DNA of 64,000 nucleotides from NCBI GenBank assembly GCA_949357655.1, contig CASHTG010000006.1, positions 992,001 through 1,056,000 on the forward strand, written 5' to 3'. Every line of letters starts with the position of its first letter. The first letter of the stretch is position 1. The stretch is from Parascedosporium putredinis. Taxonomy: Eukaryota; Ascomycota; Sordariomycetes; Microascales; Microascaceae. A program made the position numbers and the translations under genes. The notes under the pieces are model-generated. The model saw nothing but the letters and a program-made list of their open reading frames with translations. It ran no database searches and was not told the origin of the DNA. Of this stretch, positions 48,962-61,774 are shown in pieces.

Positions 48962-51900
48962 GGTTGTGATGTGAGGGATATCGACAACGACGGCGGCTGT
49001 GGGTGAATTTGGGCGTTGGGTTGGAAAGATGGAATGCTGCCCCTCGAAAAAGGGCTTTGAGGCTGACAAGTCACCAAGCATTTGGTGGAGGGAGGGGAAT
49101 AGGATTGATCCGAGGGGAAGGGAGAGGGCGGGGACTGTGGGCCCCAGCTTCCCACTGTGCAATACTGCGTTGATCGCACAAGAGCCCAAACTCCAACCCA
49201 GTGATGATACACTCTAGAAGCTTTTAGGTCTATTCCATTCCTAGGATATAGCGAGCTAGAGCCCTCTGAGCATGCGCCCTCTATTGATGATCCAAAATTT
49301 GTTTCGTTGTGCGCATCAATGTCATTGATGCATGAGAAATTGCTGACTGGATACCACCCACCAAGTCGCCAGACGAAGATTCGCCTGCGTGAGATACGCT
49401 CCAGGGTCATCACTACTAGACATCCACTATAAATCCACTGACAGAGATCGCAAACACAGCTGCGAAGAACAAATTCGTTTGACAGATGGCTAGCTAATTT
49501 AATTTCCCAATCTTGGCTGCTACCCTCATCACCGATGACGGATAAACCACCCCCAGGCTCCAGACATGAAACTAATTCGAGCGTGGGCTTGGGAGTTTGT
49601 GTCTCTATTTTGGCTTCCCTCACAACCTTGAACTCAATGACCCTTATTCCCCCACCTGGCGCTCGGCCTTGAGAGGATCCTGGAGGTGGTCCCACCCCAC
49701 CCATGACACGTGACTAAATGATCGTGGCACCTTTCACCGCCTTTGTATTGCCAGATAGTGCAGTGTGAGAGGGCCATTCGAGCAGATGACGCTTTTGAAC
49801 TTCTTTTCCTTCTCTGCCTCATACTTACCTTGTCCCGTGCTCGCCGAGCTCAAGAATTCGGTAGTATGGTGAGGATGGCCTGCATTGCACAACGCTGAGT
49901 TGTCATTCTCGATTGCCCTCCGGGGCTGTCGAGGGCGCGATTTTCTATAGCCTCCCTCTTTTCATCGTCTTGCTGCCCGGAGTGGTTGCCCGAAGAAGAG
50001 AAATATTTCAAGATCCTCAATAGACGAGCGATGACCACATGTCCTGTGAAAGGGCATCAAACAGCCTGAAGCCAAGCAACGAGCTTCGCCGCAGTATGAA
50101 CGCGACCAAAGCATGGAAGAAGCTCTGTTGAAAAAGAAGCGCGCCGTTGACTAATACACGGAATGAGCACAGGAGAAAGGAGGGGGTTTAGACGGCCTCC
50201 CTCATCTACGTCATCATGAGATACCCGTTGTATGCACTGTCGTCAATGACATCGGCTTACTCCCAAACGCGTTTTTCGCCCCTGCGTTTTATGTATGCCC
50301 AACTTTTATAGGCTTTTTAGGGAAAATCGGGGGCGTTCGACAATATGAGCTCACAGCCATTACCAGAATGTCTACTGGTGTGAAACCAGACACAACTACC
50401 GGTTCCAATTGACGACACTGGAGGGTATGATTCGGTGGTTGAACCGTGGCCCCCTCCCTCCCGAGATGCATAGAGTCCAAACCCAGGGTTCCCAGGATTC
50501 AAAACTCTCATGATATCAGCATGATCAGATATCTTTACGCGTCCCAGATCATCGTATTTCTCCTAATTCACGATGCACAAGGTCACTTTACCGGCATTGA
50601 AGGTACACTACTTGTAAGCAACTTTATGCGATTTCCTCGTGGCAGTTTTGGCCAGGGTGGGATTCAGTCAATCACTTGCGAAAAATCCGCTCTACCGTGA
50701 CTGCTGCAAACCTTTCAAGGTTCTGCCATGCTCCTCCAGCACTTTCAAAGGCCAATTCCCAACCCAGACCTCTTCGCTGTTGTGTAAGCACAAACCTCGG
50801 AAGATGCGTCTATGAGATTAAGCACCACAGCGTGGCGTTTAGCTGGGTCATGACATCTACATGTGGCACCACTAGGCTGTGCGATGAGCGTCGAACGAGA
50901 ACGAGGTCACGCAAGCACACCGCCATGCTGAGGTATTCACCGTCGAGTTCGCTATCTTCATGCGGGCTTGCAGAAGGCTGGGGCCTCGACGCTGTTTGCG
51001 GAGAGCCTCACCAGTCGGAGCCAAACCCCCTGCGGCGTCAGAAATCAACGTCGAGCTGACGTTGCATTTGAAGCTGCTTGGTGAGTAATACTAATAGTAG
51101 GTCGTTCAGATCCACAATAGCATAGCTGGCTATTACCTCGGTGGCGTGGCGGGGAAAGGAGAATCCAGCTGGGGAAGATAAGCGCGCCGAGGTCAACTGA
51201 CATGAACTGACTCTTGTCGAGGCCTGAGTCAGGAGAGGCTGCACCTTTTGCACCTTTATTTCAGCAAAGAGGTGGTCAAGTAGAATATAGGACGCCCTTA
51301 TCGTGGGAGGCAAATTGGACCGTTAATCAAAGGTCACTAAGCCCTACAGTGCTCCTAGTGTCAATAATTGCTACGAAGTAGATAGCCTTCAGCCAGCCTC
51401 GAGACACGAAAAGAGCCAGCGAGTCTTCTGGGGCGGCACTGCGGCGCAAGGCCCACATCAAGCACGCATAGAATCGACGTCAAGGCGTTATCACGGCTCG
51501 TTATCGATGTAAAGAAGAACGCCACACCAGAGGATACCGCTCCGGTAGCATCTTCGATCGGCTTCCAGGAATTATGTTCTCGAAGGAAGAGTCACTGATA
51601 GATATCGTAGCCAATGATGGAGTGCTCAGCAATGCTCCGTGTAATAATACTGCAAGCCCCTCTTTGATCAGATAGGAACGGCAGTACTCGTTACAAAAGT
51701 GCCCATTCAATTTCTTCAGACAAACCGATGTTCCGTGATTTGTCGAAGGGAGCATACGCCGCAATACGCCCCTGTTGGTTTAATGGCTAGCCGAATGACA
51801 GGACCCTGCTCTTGCTCTGCGTCCTTCCTGACGAAGCAGACGTAATCGCTGATGTCGTGGTTACAACTTTGGGGGCAAGAGCACAGGCTGGTGAAATATT

Positions 51901-53590
51901 GGTCGAGTTGATTAGAGCGCTCAGGGGCGATTCCAGGAGTTGCACTAGAGAGGGCACCAACACGTTGAGGTACTTTTCCTTGGCGGGTTGGCTGCAATTT
52001 GCCGGGAGAGGAGGGGGAAAATACATCTTGGATGGATCCAGATGGATCAACTTGGCGAAGCTCTGATTTAGCGTCATTTGTTCGATCCATTGCTACAAGT
52101 ATTATTATTGATGATTCCGAAATTGGCCACTGGAAGCCACCCCGTTCCACACCCCCTTGGCAAGAACCGCGCCGCTTGCACCTCCTGGTAAGGTTGTACT
52201 ACTCATGGCTCAGCGGTTCCCATGCGGGTTAGGAACTTTGATTGCTCGGTTCGTGCCCCTCCCCTTTCAACTAAGATTGCCCATCTCACCAATGGAAAAG
52301 GACTGGGGTGGGCTACTGGTCAAGACGACCATTCCCAGTCTTGGATTCACTCGACTGGGTGTCGAGGTGTGTGTATGTACCCCTTTGCTAGAGCGAAAGT
52401 ACCTTCAATAGCTTGTTGCTGTGGCCGCTCTCCCCTTTGAATGTACTGGGATGCCACGGCGCAGGATCGTTTGTTCCTTTTCAGTCGCTTGCAGAACATG
52501 AAAGTGGGTTCAGTTGGAATCAGATTAGGTTGAATTGATTAGGGAGAGGGGAGGACAAGAATACCTCGATCCATTGAACCAATACATCCATTGATCCATT
52601 GATACAGTCCTCTCAGATGTTGACGTTATTATATACCCAGCTTCATCAACCCTCCTTTCCCATTCCCTCCTTCCTGCCCCTTCATACAATGAGTATTCTT
52701 ATTTCCTCCTCTTCTTCTCATTCCTATCTTTTTATCACCGACCCAACCATCCCCCGCCCACCGCCTTAAATCTTGGAAGCATATCATCAATCTTGGAACC
52801 GCCTCTCCGAGCCAGTTACACTCTGACGTCCCCGCCTGCATACAATCTCATGCACCAATATTCCACTAGAAACCGATAACCAAGTACGCGCGCCGCCGAT
52901 AAGTTTTTCTCGTCTCCGCCGTTGCTCCCCGCTTCGCATTGAACAGCGTGCAGAACTGTGCCATCGGCGACGCGAAGCTTCCCAGAGCCAACATTGAGCC
53001 ATACAACTTGTTTGGCACCGGCCCCAAACTCAGACAGCACCTCCATCTCTCATCCACCTTGGGGCAGTCAGCCTGACGTCCTGCAGTCCTCGAGCGATAT
53101 CCAAGAATCGAAACCCACACGAGGTCCGACCCTTGTCGCTGCATGCGCGATCCGCATGGTGCAAGAGCTTCTACTGCAAGTCCACGCCGCGAAAGCCACC
53201 TTTTGGCAAAGCAAAAACTTGAAAGCGGACCTTTTTCAGCAGGACTTTTATCCGCCATCCAACAAACGCATCCTCTTTAGTGAAACCTTGTCAAGGTCTC
53301 TCTGGCCGATATTACGTCTCTCTTCTAATAGACGTTGCCTCCATTACATATAGCTAGTGTAGCCCCATGCTCGGAGCCAATTTCGTCGGGAGTCTCTCAT
53401 CATCAGCACCCTTGTCATTCAGTCGACCGCACCTAATAACCAAAACCCCCAATCAACCATCCATCCCCCTTTGCCTTGACATAGCATCCCCACAGGCCGC
53501 TCATCTCCCTCACCTCTGCACGATCCACCATCGGCCAACATCATCCCCCTCCCCATAGGACATCAAAACAGAAGAAGAACAAAACGCACA
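48962..53590. other. 4.6 kb spacer upstream of SNF1
   Basis: No gene I can support. The SNF1 promoter and leader should lie just above 48962; a 258-codon open frame on the minus strand (49704-48928) crosses the SNF1 start and looks like leader sequence. Several minus-strand open frames between 51038 and 52150 contain protein-like bits, but I cannot connect them. The final kilobase (52600-53590) is pyrimidine-rich on the + strand and probably the promoter and leader of the next gene. Confidence 0.45.
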
Positions 53591-54040
53591 ATGGGCTTAA
53601 TATCAGAAGTTGGTATCCACACGGTGGACTACCAGAATATGGCGTATGAAGAATATGTCCGCCTCAACAACCAGCATGAACGGATACGGGAGAGCTTGGA
53701 CCTAATCCGAGCCAGCTCCCCGTTTAGCGATTCAACTACGACCTCGCCATCTCTTTCTCCCACTAGAGGCGCCGGCCGTCAACGGTTTGCCTCTCCACCC
53801 GTTAGCCGCCGCGATAATCGAACCCTCGAGACGATTCTCGACGAAACCACGCTTTGCGAAATCGCTACGCAAGAGCAACAACTTCTCGATGTTAACGAGG
53901 CAATCAAGAGGGCGTTAACAGAACTCCTCAACTGCGACCTCGTCCGCGCTGATAAGCCTTTTCGCACCTGGGTGCAGGGTCGCCTGATGCAAACGGAGAA
54001 AGAGCTCAGGTCCAGGCGGCGTAGGAGAGGCGTATATTAG
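53591..54040 (+). CDS. Small conserved fungal hypothetical protein
   Basis: I do not know its function, though it resembles uncharacterised proteins of other ascomycetes. It is a single exon of 149 residues with an intact frame. The N-terminus (MGLISEVGIHTVDYQNMAYEEYVRLNNQ) is followed by a serine/threonine-rich linker (SPFSDSTTTSPSLSPTRG), then a helical C-terminal part with the best-conserved sequence: DETTLCEIATQEQQLLDVNE, AIKRALTELLNCDLVRADK, FRTWVQGRLMQTEKELR and a basic RSRRRRRG tail. A pyrimidine- and CA-rich leader ends directly at the ATG (CACA before it), consistent with a real start. No signal peptide or membrane helix. Confidence 0.7.
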   Translation: MGLISEVGIHTVDYQNMAYEEYVRLNNQHERIRESLDLIRASSPFSDSTTTSPSLSPTRGAGRQRFASPPVSRRDNRTLETILDETTLCEIATQEQQLLDVNEAIKRALTELLNCDLVRADKPFRTWVQGRLMQTEKELRSRRRRRGVY

Positions 54041-56377
54041 GTGCTAGGCGCACTTGCACAGGAGAGTACATGAAATCGCCAAAAGTCGAAAAAGCGAAAG
54101 AGGGGCATATATCCTAACGTTGTGTCAATTGTTCTAAACATATACCACTGGGCTGCATCATGATCATGTTCAACAACGTGGTCGGGGCACGGAGTTCTTT
54201 CTTTTTATTTTCTTTTCATGATGCTTCTTTTATTCGGAAATTCGCACAGGAATAAGGCGGGTTGGCTCTACCAGGCGTCCAATAATTTTATTCATTCTTG
54301 ATATCATATTACTACCTTACAATTCTTATATTTATATTTACATTATATTATATAGATTTTTCCATCAAGTCATGGTGGCTCTCTTCCTCAGATACAAGTA
54401 TTATAGCAATGTGCTCGGCGAAACGTAGAACCCGGGGATATGGGCCTGCATCGTCACTCCTCGCCGAATCCTCCTCCTTTTTATGTGCTAATAACAAATT
54501 CCTGAAATGGGAAGAAGCTGCTGAAAGCATTGAGGGCTGTAATTGCTAGTCCCTCGCCCAGTCTCAAAAAGCGATGGTACATGTACTGTTCGTAACTATC
54601 CTACAACATCCGAGTCGTAATCCCACGATCCATTAGGACTATGTACTGCATAGACGTCGAAGTGCTGGGCTACGAGTACTTTTAAGGGATCATGCACCAC
54701 TCCGTCTTGCGAGTGTGTACCTCGTACACACCACACTTTACATGTATCATTGGATGGGCATATCTCGCCAAATCACACATACCTACCCACCTCCTACACA
54801 CTCCAACGTAACTAGCACAAAATTACAGGTGATTTTGGCACGAGGTAGCCGGCTAGTTTGGTCTCATCGACTCTGGTACTTGCAGAAAACTGAGCGCACA
54901 CAGCAGTGGGAATGGCACATCAGAGCTATGTCGTGCAAACAGCACCTGCAGGCGCAGTTGAGGTGGGGACTCTGTGCAAGAAATGCAAAAGGATCGGGCA
55001 AGCGACCTCCCTGCCTACCTACGACCATCACAAGAGGTGAAAGGGTTGGGCAGCCATTTATTTTCGCTCTCGTCTGGTCTGTATGCATGCAATCGGGATA
55101 ATGGCACGGCGGAGAGACATCCAGTAATGCAAATGCGGGGAGGAACTGAGTTCCTCTCCGAGGGGCAGACTTAGCCAAGCTGGGAAGCTCAGGACAACCC
55201 ACCTGGCCCTCAAGTCACATCCCGTTGGGTAGGCCCTCTCGTGATCGGCGGTGCAGGTCCGTTCTCCCCTTCTTTTCAGGTGGCTACGGCGTGTCTGACC
55301 TGTATGTAGTACGAGCATCGTAACATTTTGGGTTGGGGAGGAGCAAAATGTTGGGGAAACACAACGCGGACATGGAGAGCTGATAGACAAAGACTCAGGC
55401 GATGGGCCAACAGCTTGAGGACTGGAATCACGCGGGCTAAGCAGCCTGCCACCAGTCTTTTTCTTTCTCCTTTTTTTGCTTTTGTGTCTCTGCAACTGTG
55501 TGGGGAGGTTTGGCATGTAAGGGTGAAACTAGTCGCAGTAGCTCCTTTTTCAGGTGTTCTCACTGTTGTTATGTCTTGCCTTTTGACGATGCCATGAGTT
55601 TCTTGCCCTCTTGACTTTGCTGGAACTGCTGTGTAAGTCCATGCTACCTCGTTGCGGACAGCCTCGATACGGCCCGTTCATCAATCCCCGCCACTCACGT
55701 TCATTTCTTTCATTGCGCGTTGGTGTTGCGCTTGCTGCTGCAGGCCGAGTCTACACTTGGTATATGACCGTCGTGGCTGGTATACTGGCGACATGCAGAT
55801 TGCTTCTTGGGGCAGTCTCATCCGAATATCCGGATTGGAGGGTGGGTTTACAAGTATTCGAACGGGAACACCGAAGGATACTGCAAGGCTCACCATAGTA
55901 CCTTCCAGCGTGCTGCTATGGGCTCTTCTCAGTTCCAGAAGCGCGGATTTTTTTCTTTGGGACCCTAATGGCCGTTCCCCAAACGTTTGATAACTCGGCT
56001 GTCATCGCGATCATGTTACCATCCCAGACTCGAATGGTGGAATCTCGCGATAGCTCGGCTCTCAGCTTACTAATGCCGTCAGAGGTGCATCGATAAGCCA
56101 GCCAGGTCCAGCATCGTGCAATTAATAATCTCAAATGGGGTCAAGAATGGATCCTCAAGCTTCGTAGGTTGTGATGTTACTGGAGACGCCGGCAACTTGT
56201 TGGTTTGGGGTAGTCCCTTTGCCCCGCCCCTGAACCTCCCCGGCTACGTTTGTCTTCCCTTCCCTTCCCTTTCCCTTCGTCCAGCACGGCAAACACACTG
56301 GCAAGCTCCATCTTCTGCCATTGATACACCCATAAAATCGACACTCGGAGACGATTGTTTCGGGAAAGGGAAAAGCA
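54041..56377. other. Spacer between the small hypothetical and NmrA-like genes
   Basis: About 2.3 kb without a recognisable gene. An AT-rich patch lies near 54280-54370 and likely belongs to the 3' region of the upstream gene. Pyrimidine-rich DNA at about 56210-56290 probably marks the promoter of the NmrA-like gene. Other open frames are short and unfamiliar. Confidence 0.45.
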
Positions 56378-57471
56378 ATGACGGAATTCAAGCCTTCGCG
56401 CATCCTCATATTTGGTGCCACCGGCCAGATCGGGGCCTTCATCACTGAGGCGATCCTGTCGGCAAACCCCGCGTTCCAGCACGTCGCTATTTTCACCAGC
56501 GAAAATACCGCTCGAACTAAGCCTGATTTGCTGCGCGGTTGGACGGAACGTGGTGTGTCTATTATCACCGGCGACGTGGCCGACAAAGGCCAGGTCCTCG
56601 CCGCATACAAGGGCATCGATACCGTTGTCTCGGCGGTCGGCCGCAACGTCCTCGACCACCAAACAGACCTGCTCCGTTGGGCTGACGAGCAAGAGAATGG
56701 CAGTGTGCAATGGTTCCTCCCTTCCGAGTATGGCACGGATATTGAGTATGGGCCCAAGAGCGCTACTGAGAAACCCCACCAACTCAAGCTCAAAGTGAGG
56801 AAGTTTGCTCGAGAGGCGCTGAAGAGGGTGAAATGTACGTACGTGGTAACGGGACCGTACATAGACATGTACTTCACGTTATTTGGGGCTGCAGACAAGG
56901 TCGGTGGTTATGACGTGCAAAACAAGAGGGCCGTGCTCGTCGAGGATGGCAATGGCAAGGTGGGGTTCACCTCAATGCGGGAGTAAGTCACACCACACTG
57001 TTTCCTCAAAACCACGCTTCTCCGCGCGTTTTCCTGCCCTCTCCAGCCAATACGGCTCTGAAATGCGAAGTTTCAACGGAGTCAACCTGCTGACTTTGTG
57101 CTTCCCTTCTTATCAGCGTCGGAAAGGGTGTGGTCGCCGCCCTCCAACACCCCGAGGCTTCGTTTGACCGAGTCATCAAGATCCAGTCCTTCGTTGTTAC
57201 TCCCGAGGAAATCTTGACCGAGTTTGAAAAGCAGACTGGCGGTCAGCCATGGACGGTCGAGTACACACCTCTCGATGATTTGAGGAGGCTTGAGGATGAT
57301 GCTTGGAGCCAAGGAAAAGGATGGTCGACGCTGGCAACCCTGAGGAGGATATGGGCTGAAGGAGGCACCTTGTATGAACGTACCGACAATGAGGCCATTG
57401 GTCTACACGACGAGGATCTAGAGTCGCTTGCGACCACCGTGCAGAGGAACATTGCTCAGGTGACAAGCTGA
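56378..57471 (+). CDS. NmrA-like / isoflavone-reductase-type NAD(P)-binding protein
   Basis: Member of the atypical short-chain dehydrogenase group that includes NmrA, isoflavone reductases and fungal CipA-like proteins; it binds NAD(P) and acts either as a reductase or as a redox sensor. Two exons, 56378-56982 and 57117-57471 (134-base intron, GTAAGT...TATCAG, joining SMR-D-VGKG), give 319 residues in an unbroken frame. The N-terminal Rossmann motif is ILIFGATGQIGAFI. Further blocks are VVSAVGRNVL, WFLPSEYGTDIEYGPKSA, the lysine-bearing LKLKVRKFARE and VVTGPYIDMYF, all usual for the family. The C-terminal substrate-binding part ends with an alpha-helical VQRNIAQVTS. The substrate is unknown. 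No neighbour suggests a biosynthetic cluster. Confidence 0.88.
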
Positions 57472-58294
57472 GCGTATCGTACCATGAAGAACAGAATATT
57501 TGTTCTCCTTTTTCTCTTCCAAAGACCTCCCCTCTCCGAATGGCAACTAAATCGAATGATATACTCAACTTGCTATATCGGGCTGTTTACCAGACGCCTT
57601 TGAACCCTTTGCCTGATCCATTGTGTAGGTTTCGCGGCTGCTCCCCGACTTGAGCGGCGGACTTAACTTTGCCTGTAGCTCGGTGGAAACGCAGCCAGCC
57701 ATCAATTCGAAAGAACAGCTTGCACGTTACTTGCGAGTTTCGGCCTCCAAAACCCATAATAGTCCAGTCAGAGAAGTGAGACAAACTCCAGGTACTGCGA
57801 ATCTCGAGGGTCCCATTTGACTTTTTAAGTCAAGGGGTGAACACGAGGTTTAAGAGTGACCCCTGTCTTGGGCAATTCGTGACTGCCAATGTTGACTTGA
57901 TCCCCGAGCCTACAGTACAGAGTAGCCTCACTGACAGCACTATGCACCACGTGACGGAGCTGAAGTTCCGCGCCTCTGGGTCAAAACCGTTTCAATGGAC
58001 CATTCAATTCAAGTGACCGAATCAAGCACTCTATATCGCTAAATAGAGCTTGAGCACTAGCGTAGCCTAGACTAATCCTAGGACAACCACCACTAAAGCT
58101 GAAGCTGTGCTGCCGCTTCGTTTGGTCCAATCCAGCCGCGCTTCTTTCTCCCTTTTGTTCTGGACCCCAACCCCAGCCTTGATGGAAACCTGGCGAGGCG
58201 TACCTTTTTCAACACTCCGCGAATTTTAAGGAGTTTACGCGACGATAGACGAAACTGTGACTAGTATTCTTGTCCCGTTGCCGGATTCACGATC
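57472..58294. promoter_or_regulatory. Spacer and promoter region of the sugar transporter gene
   Basis: About 0.8 kb with no recognisable gene. It contains the 3' end of the NmrA-like gene and the upstream region of the transporter. No clear consensus element seen. Confidence 0.4.
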
Positions 58295-59973
58295 ATGTCG
58301 ACATCCTTCAGGCAGTGCGTCCGAGAGGTCAGCCTCTACCTTGTCCTGCTGGTCTTCATCTCGACTCTAGGACCGCTCCAATTTGGCTATCATCTGGTAA
58401 GTAAGGTCCTGCGCTCTAGCTGTCTCTTGCTCTAGTGCTACAGTCGTCCATTTCGTCGGCGCAAATATCTCACCGTTTGTTGCATCTCCCAGGCCGAGCT
58501 CAACGCCCCGCAAGATGTCGTGACGTGCCAAAAGAAGTCGATTGGCGCCGCCCTTCTCGCAAGGGCAGCCAACTGGTTCACGTCCACGAAACCACAACCG
58601 ACCGTACAAAGCCAGCCAGGCGGTGATTCCACGTGGTTCACTGATTGTATCCCAATGAGCGACGCGGAGTTCGCGACTATCTCTTCCGTCTTCACTATTG
58701 GCGGTCTAATCGGCGCCCTCTCCGCCGGCCCCATCTCTTCGAAGCGTGGACGACTCCCTGCTATGCGGTTGACGGCTCTCAGTTATCTAGTCGGATCGAT
58801 CTTGGAGACTTTCTCAAACAGCGTGTTCGTTCTCGCATCGGGCCGTTTTATTAATGGCTTGGGAGCGGGTGCTTCGACAGTAATTGTTCCTCTCTACATC
58901 AGTGAGGTGGCACCGCCCAACGAGCGGGGCATATTTGGGGCCATGACCCAGGTGTCCATCAACGTTGGTATACTAGCCACCCAAACCCTGGGATATTTTT
59001 GAGCTACGGAAACGCCTGGCGCTGGATTCTCGGCATTGGCATCATGATCTCGTCGGCTCAGGCGGTGGGCTTATTTATTGTCCCCGAGAGCCCCGCCTGG
59101 CTTGCTGCGCACGGCCAAGGTACCAAGGCAAGGAGAGTCTTACAGCGGATCCGGGGCAAGGTTGTAGATATCAGTGAGGAGGCAGCGGGCTGGGATAATG
59201 GCGACGATGATGCCGAGGGATCTGTGGCAGAAGACGCGAGACTCCTCGCCCAGCCTTCTTCTGACGCCGCCCTATCGCCGACCATCTCGGGACGGCCAGG
59301 ATCGGGCGCGGCTCCGCACTTGGGCTTTTTCCAGGTTATCCAGGATCCGCTTTACAGACCCGCCATTGTGGCCTGCGTGGGAATTATGTTCGCCCAGCAG
59401 CTGTGCGGCATCAACTCCATCATCGTGTACTCGGTCTCGCTCTTGGCCGACCTCCTCCCTATTAGCTCTGCTCTACTCACCATTGTCATTTCATGCGTCA
59501 ACCTCATCATGACGGTGGCCTGCTCCCCGCTTCCAGATCGGATCGGCCGCAAGACCTGTCTTCTCATCTCCATTATTGGTCAGGGAACTAGCTCGCTCGC
59601 CCTCGCCCTATCCATCATCTTTGGCGCCAAAATCATTTCAGCTCTCGCCGTCCTCTTTTTTGTTGGGTTCTTCGCAGTCGGCCTTGGCCCCGTGCCCTTC
59701 ATTATGGCTTCGGAACTGGTAGGGCAGGAGGCTGTGGGGGCTACGCAATCGTGGTGCCTCGCTAGCAACTACGGGGCAACTTTCCTCGTGGTACAGTTCT
59801 TCCCCCTCGTCAACAACTGGCTCAACGAGTGGCTCGGCGGCGCGGGCTGGGTATACGTCCTATTTGCCGGCTTTGCCGCGCTGTCTGCCATGTTTGTGTC
59901 ATGGAGGGTACCCGAGACGCTAGGGAGAAAGGATGTGGACGAGGTCTGGGGGAGGACACGGCGGATCGACTAA
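58295..59973 (+). CDS. Major-facilitator sugar transporter, Vps73/YBR241C-type
   Basis: Twelve-helix transporter of the sugar-porter family. Exons 58295-58396 and 58493-59973 (96-base intron, GTAAGT...CCCAG). The first helix is followed by GPLQFGYHLAELNAPQDVVTC and a long loop with a second cysteine (WFTDCIPMSDAEF), a layout typical of the Vps73/YBR241C subgroup. Sugar-porter signatures are present: GRFINGLGAGASTVIVPLYISEVAPPNERG, VPESPAWL, QQLCGINSIIVYS, PDRIGRKTCLL and a C-terminal WRVPETLGRKDVDEVWG. The loop between helices 6 and 7 is long and acidic. The frame breaks at TTTTT 58996-59000 (a stop right after TLGYF); one more T gives TLGYFLSYGNAWRW and 527 residues. In yeast this group is linked to the vacuole, so a vacuolar hexose carrier is a reasonable inference. 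Confidence 0.88.
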
Positions 59974-61774
59974 GCAGAAGTCTTTTTGGCATTGACATTG
60001 CGTGATATGAGGGTGTAGTACTGGCTCCTTGTCATCTCTTTCCTTCTCTGTCTCTCCATATGATCAAAGTGCTATCTGTGCTTCACCGTTTCGGCAGCTG
60101 CAGGCATGATGATACGACACAATATATCCCAATCACGGCCTAGGATTTGGCCTCCTCGATCTCTCGCTCCCAGTACCATCCACTATTCATGCGGTTGGGC
60201 CCTCGACTTCTGCCAAAGACGCAGGAGCTTATATGTAGCCAAGCCCTGTCTTTCACCTCGAGACGGATGCTGTTAGCCCAAAAGAGGGGAGGAGTAAGCC
60301 CGGGAAGCGTGTCCGGGTTGCGGGCTCGGGGACGGCCCAACCTCGCGATGGCAAACCAGAGTACAATGGGTAGCTAGTTAGGCATAGGCATTGTATCAAG
60401 CCGCACCCGTCTGGTGCCAGCGTAAGGACCTCCTTCCTTTGTTACCCGATACGAGGCGCCGTTGACCACTCAACCACCTGCCCCCTGGTTATTCAACGCT
60501 TTGCTCCAAGAAACGTGCATCACCTCTGGCTCCTTTTTCCATTTCTGATAGCCCCCTCCCCCATGGACAGCATAGTACCGTGCTTCTTGCAGAAGCAATT
60601 GTGTGGCGGGATCCTCCAGCGTCGGATCCGGGATCTTAATCTCATTTCTTCCCCTTGCCCTGTTAGTAAAGAGTGGGAGGGAGGTGAGGCCTCAATCGGA
60701 TTTTGCTGTCGATTGTCGGTCTTCTCGGGCAAGAAACAATTTGCTCCACATGGTGCATCCATCCAGCATCGAGCGAGACGGGAGCCAATAACTGACAAGC
60801 CCAAGCTTTTGATCGGCTGGAAACAATCACTGCTGAACCAGCTGTTGGTCCCTCCCCTAGTCCCTAGTCCCCCGCCCCCTCCTTCTCCTTAGCTTCCCTT
60901 GTTTGAATTGATTGATCCCTCAACCCCGCCAAGGCGTCGCAGGCAATCCTGACGAGCCGGTTTCGTCGTGCTTTGGACGTGAGAAATAAGACCCCTGCCG
61001 TCATCATCAAGCCTGAAAAAATAAAAGATAAACCCACCGAACCCTGCCGCTTACACTCCAGGAGCTTGCCCACGGCGGGGCCGGTCTTGCGCCGCAACTG
61101 ATGCCATCCCTGCTCCTTGGATTGCCGATCCCCCAATCTTGCATGGCAGCCAACCTGCGTCTTAGTGTTTTTCTCAATCCAAGCTCTAGATGAGGCGAGG
61201 GGTATTACAAGTATCTGTCTCCCGTGCCTCTGGAAAGAGGGGAGAGGGTTTCTTTTGTTTCCCTTCTTTCCCCCAAAATAGAAGAAAACAGAAATACCAA
61301 TCCCCTGTCGTCGAAGAAGGCAGGATCATTTCAACCCTAGAAACGCACCTCCTTCCCACGCACCCCCTCCTCTCTATGCCGTAGACCTGCATCTCAGAGG
61401 GCACCGAGTAGAATCCTTCAAGTTTGTATGGCACTGCCCCTTCGGCTGCAGCTAGTACCAAGGTTTCTTGTGCCATCGTCGACATCCCGAACCAAAGTAG
61501 AGGCCTCTCTCCTCAGCTCCAGCTCTCCTAGACCGGTGCTCTCTCTTTCCTACAAATACAAGTCTTGGCCGCTCCCCAATCTTCCTGCCCAGCCCCACAC
61601 GACCGGCATCTTTCCGACGCAAGCGCAGCCCCCACCAAGAGCCTCGAGAGCTTGAAGACGGTTCCTGTCCACCTCCACCATAACTGCCCCTACAAGCCCC
61701 TTGCCTTCCAACGCAATTTCTCCGACAGCCCCCAATCGAATCGACAGCATCCGAGTGACCTCGGCGCAAACATT
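59974..61774. promoter_or_regulatory. Spacer and upstream region of the trehalase gene
   Basis: About 1.8 kb without a recognisable gene. It includes the transporter 3' end and the trehalase promoter. Pyrimidine-rich DNA at 61490-61560 and an open frame entering the trehalase start from 61565 look like 5' leader. A CCCTCCCC/CCCT-rich patch (stress-element-like CCCCT words) occurs near 60850-60890; whether it is functional is unknown. Confidence 0.4.

Noticed and set aside
48928..49704. 258-codon minus-strand ORF overlapping the SNF1 start
   Set aside because: It lies in another frame across the SNF1 start codon, has no familiar motif and sits where the SNF1 leader should be.
51038..52150. 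Overlapping minus-strand ORFs with cysteine-containing, partly protein-like sequence
   Set aside because: I could not join them with plausible splice sites or single-base changes into one recognisable protein.
60380..60485. tRNA-like sequence on the minus strand (TGGTTGAGTGG, A-box-like)
   Set aside because: No matching B-box (GGTTCGANTCC) and no anticodon loop with the required T before the anticodon; the arms do not fold into a cloverleaf by eye.
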